From assembly GCA_024681875.1 (NCBI GenBank), contig JAILAA010000191.1, positions 1 to 35,165 of the forward strand: DNA of 35,165 bases. Reading direction: 5' to 3'. The position numbers were made by a program, and so were the translations under genes. Shown here piece after piece: positions 26,901 through 32,183 of this stretch. Every line of letters starts with the position of its first letter. Position 1 is the stretch's first letter. The notes beneath the pieces are model-generated. The model worked only from the letters and a program-made list of their open reading frames with translations, was not told where the DNA came from and did no database searches. The DNA is from Prevotella sp. (lineage in GTDB: Bacteria > Bacteroidota > Bacteroidia > Bacteroidales > Bacteroidaceae).

Positions 26901-27236
26901 GGCACGGTTCTGCACGTTCACCATGGCCATGTCGGGGTCGGTGCCCTGGCGGAAGAAAATACCGATGGAGGCAGTGCCGTTGTTCGAGGCCGACGAGGTC
27001 ATATACATCATACCCTCCACGCCGTTGATGGCCTCCTCAAGGGGCACGACAACACTTTTCTGCACCGTCTCGGCGTTGGCACCGGTGTAGCTGGCCATGA
27101 TGCGCACGGTGGGAGGCGCTATCTCCGGAAACTGCTCAAGCGCAAGCTGGCTCAGTCCGATGATGCCAACGAGCACCATCAGCACTGAAATAACAATGGA
27201 AAGGATTGGGCGGTCAATAAAAGTCCTGACGTTCAT
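23955..27236 (-). CDS. RND multidrug efflux pump, HAE1 type
   Basis: Inner-membrane proton-driven exporter of 1093 aa, AcrB-like, working with the adaptor encoded just upstream and an unlinked TolC-type channel. It opens with 'FIDRPILSIVISVLMVLVG' (helix 1) and 'YTGANAETVQKSVVVPLEEAINGVEGM'. The proton-relay Asp pair is in 'GTVVDDAIVVVEAV' (about 404-405). Twelve hydrophobic helices and two large periplasmic loops are visible, ending with 'MTMVFGLLPLALATGIGANGNRSLGVGAIGGM'. It is some 40-60 residues longer than AcrB-type pumps because two palindromic DNA blocks are inserted in frame, at residues about 419-459 and 528-560, both in predicted cytoplasmic loops. The last residues are encoded antisense to the end of GH95. 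Confidence 0.95.
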   Translation of the reverse strand: MNVRTFIDRPILSIVISVLMVLVGIIGLSQLALEQFPEIAPPTVRIMASYTGANAETVQKSVVVPLEEAINGVEGMMYMTSSASNNGTASIGIFFRQGTDPDMAMVNVQNRAATVQGRLPSDVVKSGITVRKRQTSNIKQIAVYSPDSTFDRAFLANYTKINIEPRLSRIPGVGEVNVMGADYSMRIWLNPLKMAHYGLTPADITQVLNEQNVEVATGTLGAESQNTFQYVLKYRGRYEEEQGYENLVIRSLPNGDVLRIGDIALVELGSQNYNIIGETNGRPGVNISINQVAGSNANEIIKQIDREVEEIRKSLPPGIVIEDLESKKDFLDASIANVLETLFEAMLLVILVVFLFLRNWRATIIPSIAIIVSLVATLAVIYAIGFSLNMLTLFALVLVIGTVVDDAIVVVEAVQAKLETHPQPLPVREGSGYSQGEKADGVQTTELSTPLPHREGQGESLVADAMHGITSALVTTTLVFMAVFVPVCFIGGVTGTFYTQFGLTMAIAVGISLFNALTLSPALCALIMKAPSNLPKEGEAAGPKSADKASPSRGKLEGAFNALLNRYKRAVAVVVPHRWIAIVLVVIAIVGLGWMMKTTKTGLVPNEDMGTVFINVQAAPGSSLQQTYHILKEVEERIKDLPQLRIYSLIAGNSNNFEQSSSNGNFTLKLKKWDERTGKGDDVQSIVEEIYRRTADIANAKIQVNTQNMLPGFGRINGFELHIQDKHGGTIDELLGYTNRLIAALNERPEISRAFTNFSLKYPQYRVEVDAALCKRHGVSPSDVLATLSGYIGGSYASNFVRFTKLYRVMVQASPEYRLDTESLNNIFVKNSSGEMSPIAQYLKLTRIYGSETLSRFNLFPSIQVGGTAAEGYSSGQAIDAIRETAAEVLPEGYGYEFGGMSREEASAQNTTAIVFIICIVFIYLILCALFESLFIPLAVILSVPFGLAGSLIFANLWGLENNIYMQTGLIMLIGLLSKTAILLTEYASARRRQGMGIVEAALDAASVRLRPILMTSMTMVFGLLPLALATGIGANGNRSLGVGAIGGMLIGTIALLFIVPVLFIIFQSIEERVMPSASRGRRRTNERQSSSH
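25561..25649. repeat. Inverted pair of 32-bp GC-skewed repeats inside the RND gene
   Basis: Left copy 25561-25592 and right copy 25618-25649 are inverted versions of each other; both share the ends GCCCCCTCCAA and GGGGGAGGC, with several changes between. The spacer is 25 bases. The block encodes 'APSNLPKEGEAAGPKSADKA' and onwards in frame (about residues 529-559), between 'LSPALCALIMK' and 'GAFNALLNRYKRAV'. Confidence 0.88.
25861..25979. repeat. Inverted pair of CCCCTCCC hairpin elements inside the RND gene
   Basis: Two hairpins, CCCCTCCCTGTGAGGGAGGGG at 25869-25889 less or more a base (9-bp stem, 3-base loop), and its reverse orientation at 25947-25967. Each has a G-run tail on the outer side and an ACTATC/AACC-ACT leader on the inner side, so the two elements face each other. 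They encode 'THPQPLPVREG' and 'STPLPHREGQGES' and are in frame (about residues 419-459). Confidence 0.9.
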
Positions 27237-27266
27237 CTTGCTTCTTTTTCGTCATAACGTTTTCGC

Positions 27267-27297
27267 GTTATAACGTTATGACTGATAACGTTATAAC
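27267..27297. repeat. Intra-operon palindrome between adaptor and pump
   Basis: A perfect 13-bp inverted repeat, GTTATAACGTTAT (27267-27279) and ATAACGTTATAAC (27285-27297), with a 5-base loop. It lies in the 74-base gap after the adaptor stop and before the pump ATG. An additional CATAACG (27253-27259) can pair with CGTTATG (27274-27280). It could be an operator, a processing hairpin or a repeat; no U-tract follows on the minus strand, so it is not a normal terminator. Confidence 0.75.
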
Positions 27298-27310
27298 ATC
27301 GTAAACGATT

Positions 27311-28441
27311 CTATTTCTTAATTTCAACTCCCTCTCTCAAAAGTCCGGCTCCTTCGGCAATAATGACATCGCCCTCGCTGAGCCCTTGCTCGACGATATA
27401 TTCCTTGCCGTTGTTCAGACGGAACACCTCAATGGGCGTGGCTTTCGTCTTGCCGTCGATGATGCGGTAGACGAACACGCGATTCTGCAGCTCGTATGTG
27501 GCTTCCTGCGGGATGACGATGCAGTTTCTGCGGTGGGTGGACACCACCACGCTGCCGCTGCCTCCATTGTGTAACAAATGGTTATCGTTGGGGAAGACGG
27601 CGCGCAGGCTGACTGCTCCCGTCGAAGCATCCACCGTGCCGCTGACGGCATTGATGCGGCCCTTCTGCGGATAGACAGTGCCGTTGCTCAGACGCAGCTC
27701 CACCTCAGGGGCCTGCTCGATGAACTGCCCGATGCTGCCATACTGCTCGATGAGGTCGATGGCCTGGCTCTCGGTCACGGAGAAGTAGGCGTACATCTCA
27801 TGGTCGTCGGCCACGGTGACGAGGGGCTCGCTGATACTGCTGCTGACCAAGGCTCCTACGTGGTAGGGAATCATCGATGCTGACCCGCTGACAGGACTCT
27901 TCACCACCGTGTAGCTCAGGTTGTTGCGGGCGTTCAGCTCCTGTGCCTTGGCCTGAGCCAGCATGGCCTTCGCCTCGTTCAGGGCGTTCTGCGATGTCTG
28001 TACGGTGTAGTCGCTCACCACCTGTCCCTCCTTCAACGTCAGGCTGCTCTCATACTCCATCTGGGCCGTCTGCAGCTTTGCCTCGGCTGTGGCCACGTTG
28101 GCCCTGGCCACCTCCAAAGCGGCCTGATAGGGCACCTGGTCGATGACGAACAGCGTCTGACCTTTCGTCACCTGCTGTCCCTCGTTGATGCAGATGCGGG
28201 TGATGTTGCCCGACACCTGCGGACGTATCTCCACAATCTGTCGGCCAGTCAGCCGTGCTGCATACTCCGACTCCAGCGTCTGGTCGCTGCGCTCCACGGT
28301 CAGCGTCTTGTATTGTGCCTCTTTCCTATCTCCTCTCCCCTCTTTCTTCTCTCCTTTCTCCTCTTTCCTCTCTCCCGAGGAGCAGGCTGACAGTAGCAGA
28401 CAAGCCACGGTCAGCACCTGAATCACATTTTTTGTTTTCAT
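27311..28441 (-). CDS. RND periplasmic adaptor (membrane fusion) lipoprotein
   Basis: AcrA-like adaptor of 376 aa that links the RND pump to an outer-membrane channel. Signal peptide with lipobox 'LLLSAC' (C20), so lipid-anchored in the periplasm. Residues 21-43 are a Glu/Lys/Gly/Arg low-complexity segment. Then the barrel-sandwich halves: 'RPQVSGNITRICINEGQQVTKGQTLF' (first lipoyl half), an alpha-hairpin rich in Ala/Gln (about 95-170), and 'VVKSPVSGSASMI' (second half). The beta-barrel and membrane-proximal domain follow. The pump gene starts 74 bases later and the sulfatase gene ends 52 bases earlier on the same strand. A weak -7 box (TATCTTTA, minus) lies at 28452-28459. Confidence 0.93.
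   Translation of the reverse strand: MKTKNVIQVLTVACLLLSACSSGERKEEKGEKKEGRGDRKEAQYKTLTVERSDQTLESEYAARLTGRQIVEIRPQVSGNITRICINEGQQVTKGQTLFVIDQVPYQAALEVARANVATAEAKLQTAQMEYESSLTLKEGQVVSDYTVQTSQNALNEAKAMLAQAKAQELNARNNLSYTVVKSPVSGSASMIPYHVGALVSSSISEPLVTVADDHEMYAYFSVTESQAIDLIEQYGSIGQFIEQAPEVELRLSNGTVYPQKGRINAVSGTVDASTGAVSLRAVFPNDNHLLHNGGSGSVVVSTHRRNCIVIPQEATYELQNRVFVYRIIDGKTKATPIEVFRLNNGKEYIVEQGLSEGDVIIAEGAGLLREGVEIKK
28316..28380. repeat. Pyrimidine/purine low-complexity tract in the RND adaptor
   Basis: About 60 bases almost only of C and T on the plus strand (A and G on the coding strand), made of CTCCTCTC/CTTTCTTCTC-like words. It encodes 'GERKEEKGEKKEGRGDRKEA' right after the lipidated Cys, as a charged linker. 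Confidence 0.85.
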
Positions 28442-28493
28442 ACTGTTGCACTAAAGATAGTCGTCTCGATTTGAAAAAAATCCAAAAGTCTGT

Positions 28494-30089
28494 TTAGTTT
28501 TGCCCATTCAGCTTGAGCTCCTCTTCTATGGGGTCGTCATACTGCCTCTGCAGTTGGCGCAGACGCTTGTGCATACGCTTCTGCACCTTGCGGTAAGCAG
28601 GCTGCCCATAGAGGTTGTGCATCTCCGAGGGGTCGGCCTGAAGGTCATAGAGCTCCCATTGGTCGATATCCTGGTAGAAGTGGATGAGCTTATAGCGCTC
28701 GGTGCGGATGCCATAGTGGCGCTTCACCATGTGCTCGGCGGGAAACTCGTAGTAGTGGTAGTAGATGGCATCGCGCCAGTCGGCCTCCCTCGTACCTCGC
28801 ACCTCCCTCAACAGAGGTACGAGCGAGCGGCCCTGTATGTCGTCGGGAATAGCGGCTCCGGCCATTTCGAGGAAAGTGGGGGCATAGTCGATGTTCTGCA
28901 CCATCTCATCCACTACTCCGCGACGGCTGTACCCCTCGGGCAGACGCATGACGAGGGGCGTGTTGAGGCTCTCCTCATACATGAAGCGCTTGTCAAACCA
29001 TCCATGTTCGCCCATGTAGAAACCCTGGTCGCTGGTATAGACGACAAGCGTGTTTTGCAAGAGTCCCGACTTTTCGAGGTACTCCATCAGGCGTCCGACG
29101 TTTTCGTCAAGGCTCTTGGTCACCTTGGCATAGTCGCGCATGTAGCGCTGGAACTTGAATTCCGTGAGGGCACGCCCCTGAGGTGGATTGGCCTTGAAGG
29201 CAGCTGTCAGCGAGTCGTGGAATTGGAAGTAGCGGACACGGTCGGCTGAGTCGAGCCGGTTGACATACCCGAGATAACCGTCCGAGAGGCGGCTCTTGTC
29301 GCCTGGTGAGTAGATCTTGTTGTCATAGATAAGGTCCATGTCGTGGTCAGAGCCGATGGACATCTCCTGCTGCTGGGCTGCGGTGCGCCCCTCCCACGTG
29401 TCCCAGAAGTTGGCGGGCAGAGGAAAGGTCTGGTCTTCGAACTCATGCATGTCCTTGAGGTCGGGCAGCCAGTCGCGGTGGCAGGCCTTGTGGTGGACGA
29501 AGAGGATGAAAGGCTTGGACTTGTCGCGATCCTCCATCCATTGAATGGCCTTGTCGGTGATGATGTCAGTACAGTAGCCTTTCTCCACAGAGCGCGTGCC
29601 GTCGTCGTGGATGAAGGTAGGGTTGTAGTATTCGCCCTGACCGACGAGGATGTCGTAGTGATGGAAGCCCGTAGGAGTGGACACCAAGTGCCACTTGCCG
29701 ATGAGAGCCGTCTGATAGCCGGCCTGCTGCATCAGCTTGGGCATGGTCTGCTGCGAACCGTCGAAGATGCCATGCTCATTGTTGGTGAATCCGTTCTTAT
29801 GGCTGAACTTGCCCGTAATCATGCAGGCACGGCTGGGGCCGGAGAGCGAATTGGCCACGTAGCTATGGGTGAAGCGCACCCCCTCCTGGGCAATGCGGTC
29901 CAGATGGGGCGTCAGGATGGGGCTGTTTCCATAGCATGACATCATCTGTGCCGTGTGGTCGTCGGTCATCATGTAGACGATGTTAGGGCGGGTCTGGGCA
30001 GTCGCGTTTAAATTGAAGATGAAAGCAGAAACCCCCAAAAACGGCAAGGGGAGCAGGTCATTTTTCAATGTACGTTTCTTCGTTGCCAT
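28494..30089 (-). CDS. Type I sulfatase, serine-type (GlcNAc-6-sulfatase-like)
   Basis: Exported sulfatase of 531 aa; leader about 1-32. Metal site 'MMTDDHTAQMMSCYG' (D43, D44). The formylglycine signature 'SLSGPSRACMITGKFSHKNGF' has Ser at position 83, so maturation by an anSME enzyme is needed. Later motifs: 'GKWHL', 'VYTSDQGFYMGEHGWFDKRFMYEESLNTPLVMR' in two parts (about 348-385), and 'YYHYYEFPAEHMVKRHYGIRTERYKLIHF'. This resembles subfamily S1_11-like sulfatases acting on glucosamine 6-sulfate or similar host-glycan sugars; the exact substrate is a guess. A short palindrome at 28789-28823 is inserted in frame. Promoter at 30111-30142; downstream the RND adaptor follows after 52 bases. Confidence 0.93.
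   Translation of the reverse strand: MATKKRTLKNDLLPLPFLGVSAFIFNLNATAQTRPNIVYMMTDDHTAQMMSCYGNSPILTPHLDRIAQEGVRFTHSYVANSLSGPSRACMITGKFSHKNGFTNNEHGIFDGSQQTMPKLMQQAGYQTALIGKWHLVSTPTGFHHYDILVGQGEYYNPTFIHDDGTRSVEKGYCTDIITDKAIQWMEDRDKSKPFILFVHHKACHRDWLPDLKDMHEFEDQTFPLPANFWDTWEGRTAAQQQEMSIGSDHDMDLIYDNKIYSPGDKSRLSDGYLGYVNRLDSADRVRYFQFHDSLTAAFKANPPQGRALTEFKFQRYMRDYAKVTKSLDENVGRLMEYLEKSGLLQNTLVVYTSDQGFYMGEHGWFDKRFMYEESLNTPLVMRLPEGYSRRGVVDEMVQNIDYAPTFLEMAGAAIPDDIQGRSLVPLLREVRGTREADWRDAIYYHYYEFPAEHMVKRHYGIRTERYKLIHFYQDIDQWELYDLQADPSEMHNLYGQPAYRKVQKRMHKRLRQLQRQYDDPIEEELKLNGQN
28789..28823. repeat. CTCGTACCTC palindrome inside sulfatase 2
   Basis: A perfect 10-bp inverted repeat, CTCGTACCTC (28789-28798) and GAGGTACGAG (28814-28823), around a 15-base loop that repeats CACCTC. 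It encodes 'LVPLLREVRGTREA' in frame, where other sulfatases of this type have a short Lys/Pro linker. Confidence 0.8.
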
Positions 30090-30110
30090 GAGCTTCGTTT
30101 ATTTCCTGGA

Positions 30111-30142
30111 CAAAGATACGCTAAAAAAACGAGACTCGCAAA
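30111..30142 (-). promoter_or_regulatory. Promoter of sulfatase 2
   Basis: Minus-strand TATCTTTG (-7, 30111-30118) with TTTG (-33, 30139-30142), spacer 20 bases. Both boxes match the Bacteroidetes consensus. The -33 box lies in the loop of the hairpin at 30123-30161. Confidence 0.78.
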
Positions 30143-30161
30143 CATTGAGCCTCGTTTTTTC
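30123..30161. terminator. Bidirectional hairpin terminator
   Basis: ACGAGACTC (30129-30137), a 9-base loop, and GAGCCTCGT (30147-30155) pair with one mismatch and are flanked by an A-run on one side and a T-run on the other. On the minus strand it directly follows the stop of the orphan tail (30170), so it is the terminator of a gene that has otherwise been lost. Confidence 0.8.
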
Positions 30162-30169
30162 TTGCAGAG

Positions 30170-30220
30170 TTAATTTATCACTACTTTTTTGCCGTTAACG
30201 ATGTAGATGCCGCGTGGCAG
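30170..30220 (-). pseudogene. Orphan C-terminal sorting tail of a lost secreted-protein gene
   Basis: The minus strand reads 'LPRGIYIVNGKKVVIN' and a stop. This is the same tail type as the end of GH95 ('GIYIVNGKK') and similar to the end of the first gene. No start codon, signal peptide or domain is attached: upstream the frame runs into AT-rich sequence and the oppositely oriented remnant at 30329. A terminator stands 9 bases after the stop. I read it as the surviving 3' end of a deleted gene. 30221-30276 holds nothing recognisable. Confidence 0.65.
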
Positions 30221-30276
30221 CACATTCAAAAAAAGTGCCGAAAATGGGGCCTTTTTGTTTGTTTTACATAAAAACT

Positions 30277-30307
30277 TTTGTTTTGTCCTCACAAAATAGT
30301 ATCTTTG
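30277..30307 (+). promoter_or_regulatory. Consensus promoter upstream of the protease remnant and GS gene
   Basis: TTTG (30277-30280), 19 bases, TATCTTTG (30300-30307): a full match to the Bacteroidetes promoter. The remnant gene starts 21 bases further on. The glutamine synthetase gene at 30661 has no box of its own that I can see, so this promoter may also serve it. Confidence 0.75.
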
Positions 30308-30328
30308 CAACAGGAAAACTATAGAATA

Positions 30329-30612
30329 ATGAATAGGATGAAAATGCTGCCAGCAGTCTTGGCACTGCTGATGACGAGTCTGCAGGGAATGGCCCAGGCA
30401 GACGCGGAGTTCAAACTGACGATAAAGAATGGGCACTTCTATTTCGAAACGAGCGTGAACGGCGTCAACACCCCATTGATGGTAGAGACTGGTTTGCCGT
30501 GGGAATCAGCAAGTTCAAGTCGTTGGATGAATGTGGCTTCATAGGATTAAAGTTCTACACGACGCCCGCAGTCTTCGACTTCGACAACGGAAAGATGTAT
30601 CTGCTGAAATAA
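30329..30612 (+). pseudogene. Remnant of a secreted aspartyl-protease-like gene (internal deletion and frameshift)
   Basis: From ATG 30329 the frame encodes a signal peptide ('MLPAVLALLMTSLQGMAQA') and 'GHFYFETSVNGVNTPLMVETG', like the start of a retropepsin-type aspartyl protease (xTG in 'METG/VETG'). It then stops at 30542-30544. In another frame, 30499-30612 encodes 'FIGLKFYTTPAVFDFDNGKM' and 'YLLK', which resembles the C-terminal end of such proteins. Family members are far longer, so the middle is gone and the ends are out of frame. Together with the orphan tail next to it this suggests deletions at this spot. The identification as an aspartyl protease is tentative. Confidence 0.6.
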
Positions 30613-30660
30613 AAGAGTACATGCCTGAAAAGCAAATGAGCTATTAAAATATGACTACCT

Positions 30661-32178
30661 ATGGAAAATGAACAACTTACATTGAATGCAAATCCCATTG
30701 TCGCATTCCTTGGAAAGCCTTCAGAAGAGTTTACCAAGGCCGACATTATCGATTACATCGTGAAGAACGACATCCGTATGGTGAACTTCATGTATCCTGC
30801 GGGCGACGGACGTCTGAAGACGCTCAATTTTGTCATCAACGACCTGAACTATCTCGACACTATCCTCACTTGCGGAGAGCGTGTGGACGGCAGCAGTCTT
30901 TTCTCGTTCATACAGGCTGGCTCCAGCGACCTCTATGTGCTGCCCCGCTACAGGACGGCATTCCTCGACCCCTTTGCCGAGATTCCCACAGTGGCATTGC
31001 TCTGCTCGTTCTTCGACAAGGAAGGCCAGCCGCTGGAGTCTTCACCTGAGCATACGCTTCACAAGGCTGCCGAAGCATTCCGCCAGGTGACGGGTATGGA
31101 GTTTCAGGCCATGGGCGAGTTGGAATACTATGTCATCAGTGACGACAAGGGGATGTTCCCTGCCCAGGACCAGCGCGGCTACCATGAGTCGGCTCCCTAT
31201 GCCAAGGCCAACGAGTTTCGCACCCGCTGCATGTACTTCATTGCCCAGGCTGGCGCACAAATCAAGTATGGTCACTCGGAGGTGGGCAACTTCTCGCTCA
31301 ACGGAAAGAACTACGAGCAGAATGAGATAGAATTCCTGCCGGTAGACGTGGAGCAGGCTGCCGACCAGCTGATGACAGCCAAGTGGATGATTCGTAACTT
31401 GGGATACCAGCTGGGCTATGACGTCACCTTTGCGCCGAAGATCACGACGGGCAAGGCTGGCTCGGGCCTGCATATCCACCTGCGCATCATGAAGGAAGGC
31501 AAGAACCAGATGCTTGCTGATGGCATACTGTCAGACAGTGCCCGCCGCATGATTGCCGGTATGATGGACTTGGCTCCCGCCATCACCGCTTTCGGCAACA
31601 AGAATCCTACCAGCTATTTCCGTCTCGTTCCTCATCAGGAGGCTCCCACCAACGTCTGTTGGGGCGACCGAAACCGCTCGGTGCTGGTGCGTGTGCCATT
31701 AGGATGGGCTGCCAAGGGAAACATGGCTGCCCTGGCCAATCCGCAGGATCAGTCTCTCACCTCTCGTCCTTCGCCTCTCACCTCCGAGAAACAGACCGTT
31801 GAGATGCGCTCGCCCGACGGCAGTGCCGACCTCTACCAGCTTCTGGCAGGGCTCTGCGTGGCTTGCCGTCATGGCTTTGAGATGGACAACGCTTTGGAAG
31901 TGGCAGACCGCACCTATGTGAACGTGAATATCCATGCTGCCGAGAATGCCGACCGCCTGGCCACGCTGGCGCAGTTGCCCGATTCGTGTGTGGCTTCGGC
32001 CGACTGCCTGGAGCGTCAGAGGAAAGTGTTCGAGGAGCACGGCGTCTTCTCACCTGCCATGATTGACGGCATCATCGCCCAGCTGCGTGCCTTCGACGAC
32101 GTAACGCTGCGTGCAACCATCGAGAAATATCCGGAAGAGATTCAGAAGCTCGTCTCAAGGTTCTTCCATTGCGGATAA
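30661..32178 (+). CDS. Glutamine synthetase family protein (GSI-like, divergent)
   Basis: Cytoplasmic enzyme of 505 aa with the glutamine synthetase fold: N-terminal beta-grasp (about 20-110) and catalytic domain. Active-site regions visible are 'MGELEYYV' (about 149-156, ExE metal site), 'QNEIEF' (about 220-226), 'GSGLHIHL' (about 267-274), 'NPTSYFRLVP', 'NRSVLVRVP' and 'VEMRSPDGSADLY'. The last differs from the usual RxPDPSANPY, and no adenylylation motif is seen at the C-terminus, so ammonia assimilation is likely but not certain; a gamma-glutamyl ligase for another amine is possible. Residues about 364-378 are an insertion. The stop is 5 bases from the convergent GH127 stop. Confidence 0.88.
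   Translation: MENEQLTLNANPIVAFLGKPSEEFTKADIIDYIVKNDIRMVNFMYPAGDGRLKTLNFVINDLNYLDTILTCGERVDGSSLFSFIQAGSSDLYVLPRYRTAFLDPFAEIPTVALLCSFFDKEGQPLESSPEHTLHKAAEAFRQVTGMEFQAMGELEYYVISDDKGMFPAQDQRGYHESAPYAKANEFRTRCMYFIAQAGAQIKYGHSEVGNFSLNGKNYEQNEIEFLPVDVEQAADQLMTAKWMIRNLGYQLGYDVTFAPKITTGKAGSGLHIHLRIMKEGKNQMLADGILSDSARRMIAGMMDLAPAITAFGNKNPTSYFRLVPHQEAPTNVCWGDRNRSVLVRVPLGWAAKGNMAALANPQDQSLTSRPSPLTSEKQTVEMRSPDGSADLYQLLAGLCVACRHGFEMDNALEVADRTYVNVNIHAAENADRLATLAQLPDSCVASADCLERQRKVFEEHGVFSPAMIDGIIAQLRAFDDVTLRATIEKYPEEIQKLVSRFFHCG
31750..31791. repeat. CTCTCACCTC low-complexity insertion in glutamine synthetase
   Basis: The words TCTCTCACCTCTC and GCCTCTCACCTCC repeat with a CGTCCTTC between. It encodes 'QSLTSRPSPLTSEK' between 'ALANPQD' and 'QTVEMRSPDG', where family members normally have only a few residues. 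Confidence 0.75.
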
Positions 32179-32183
32179 ACATA

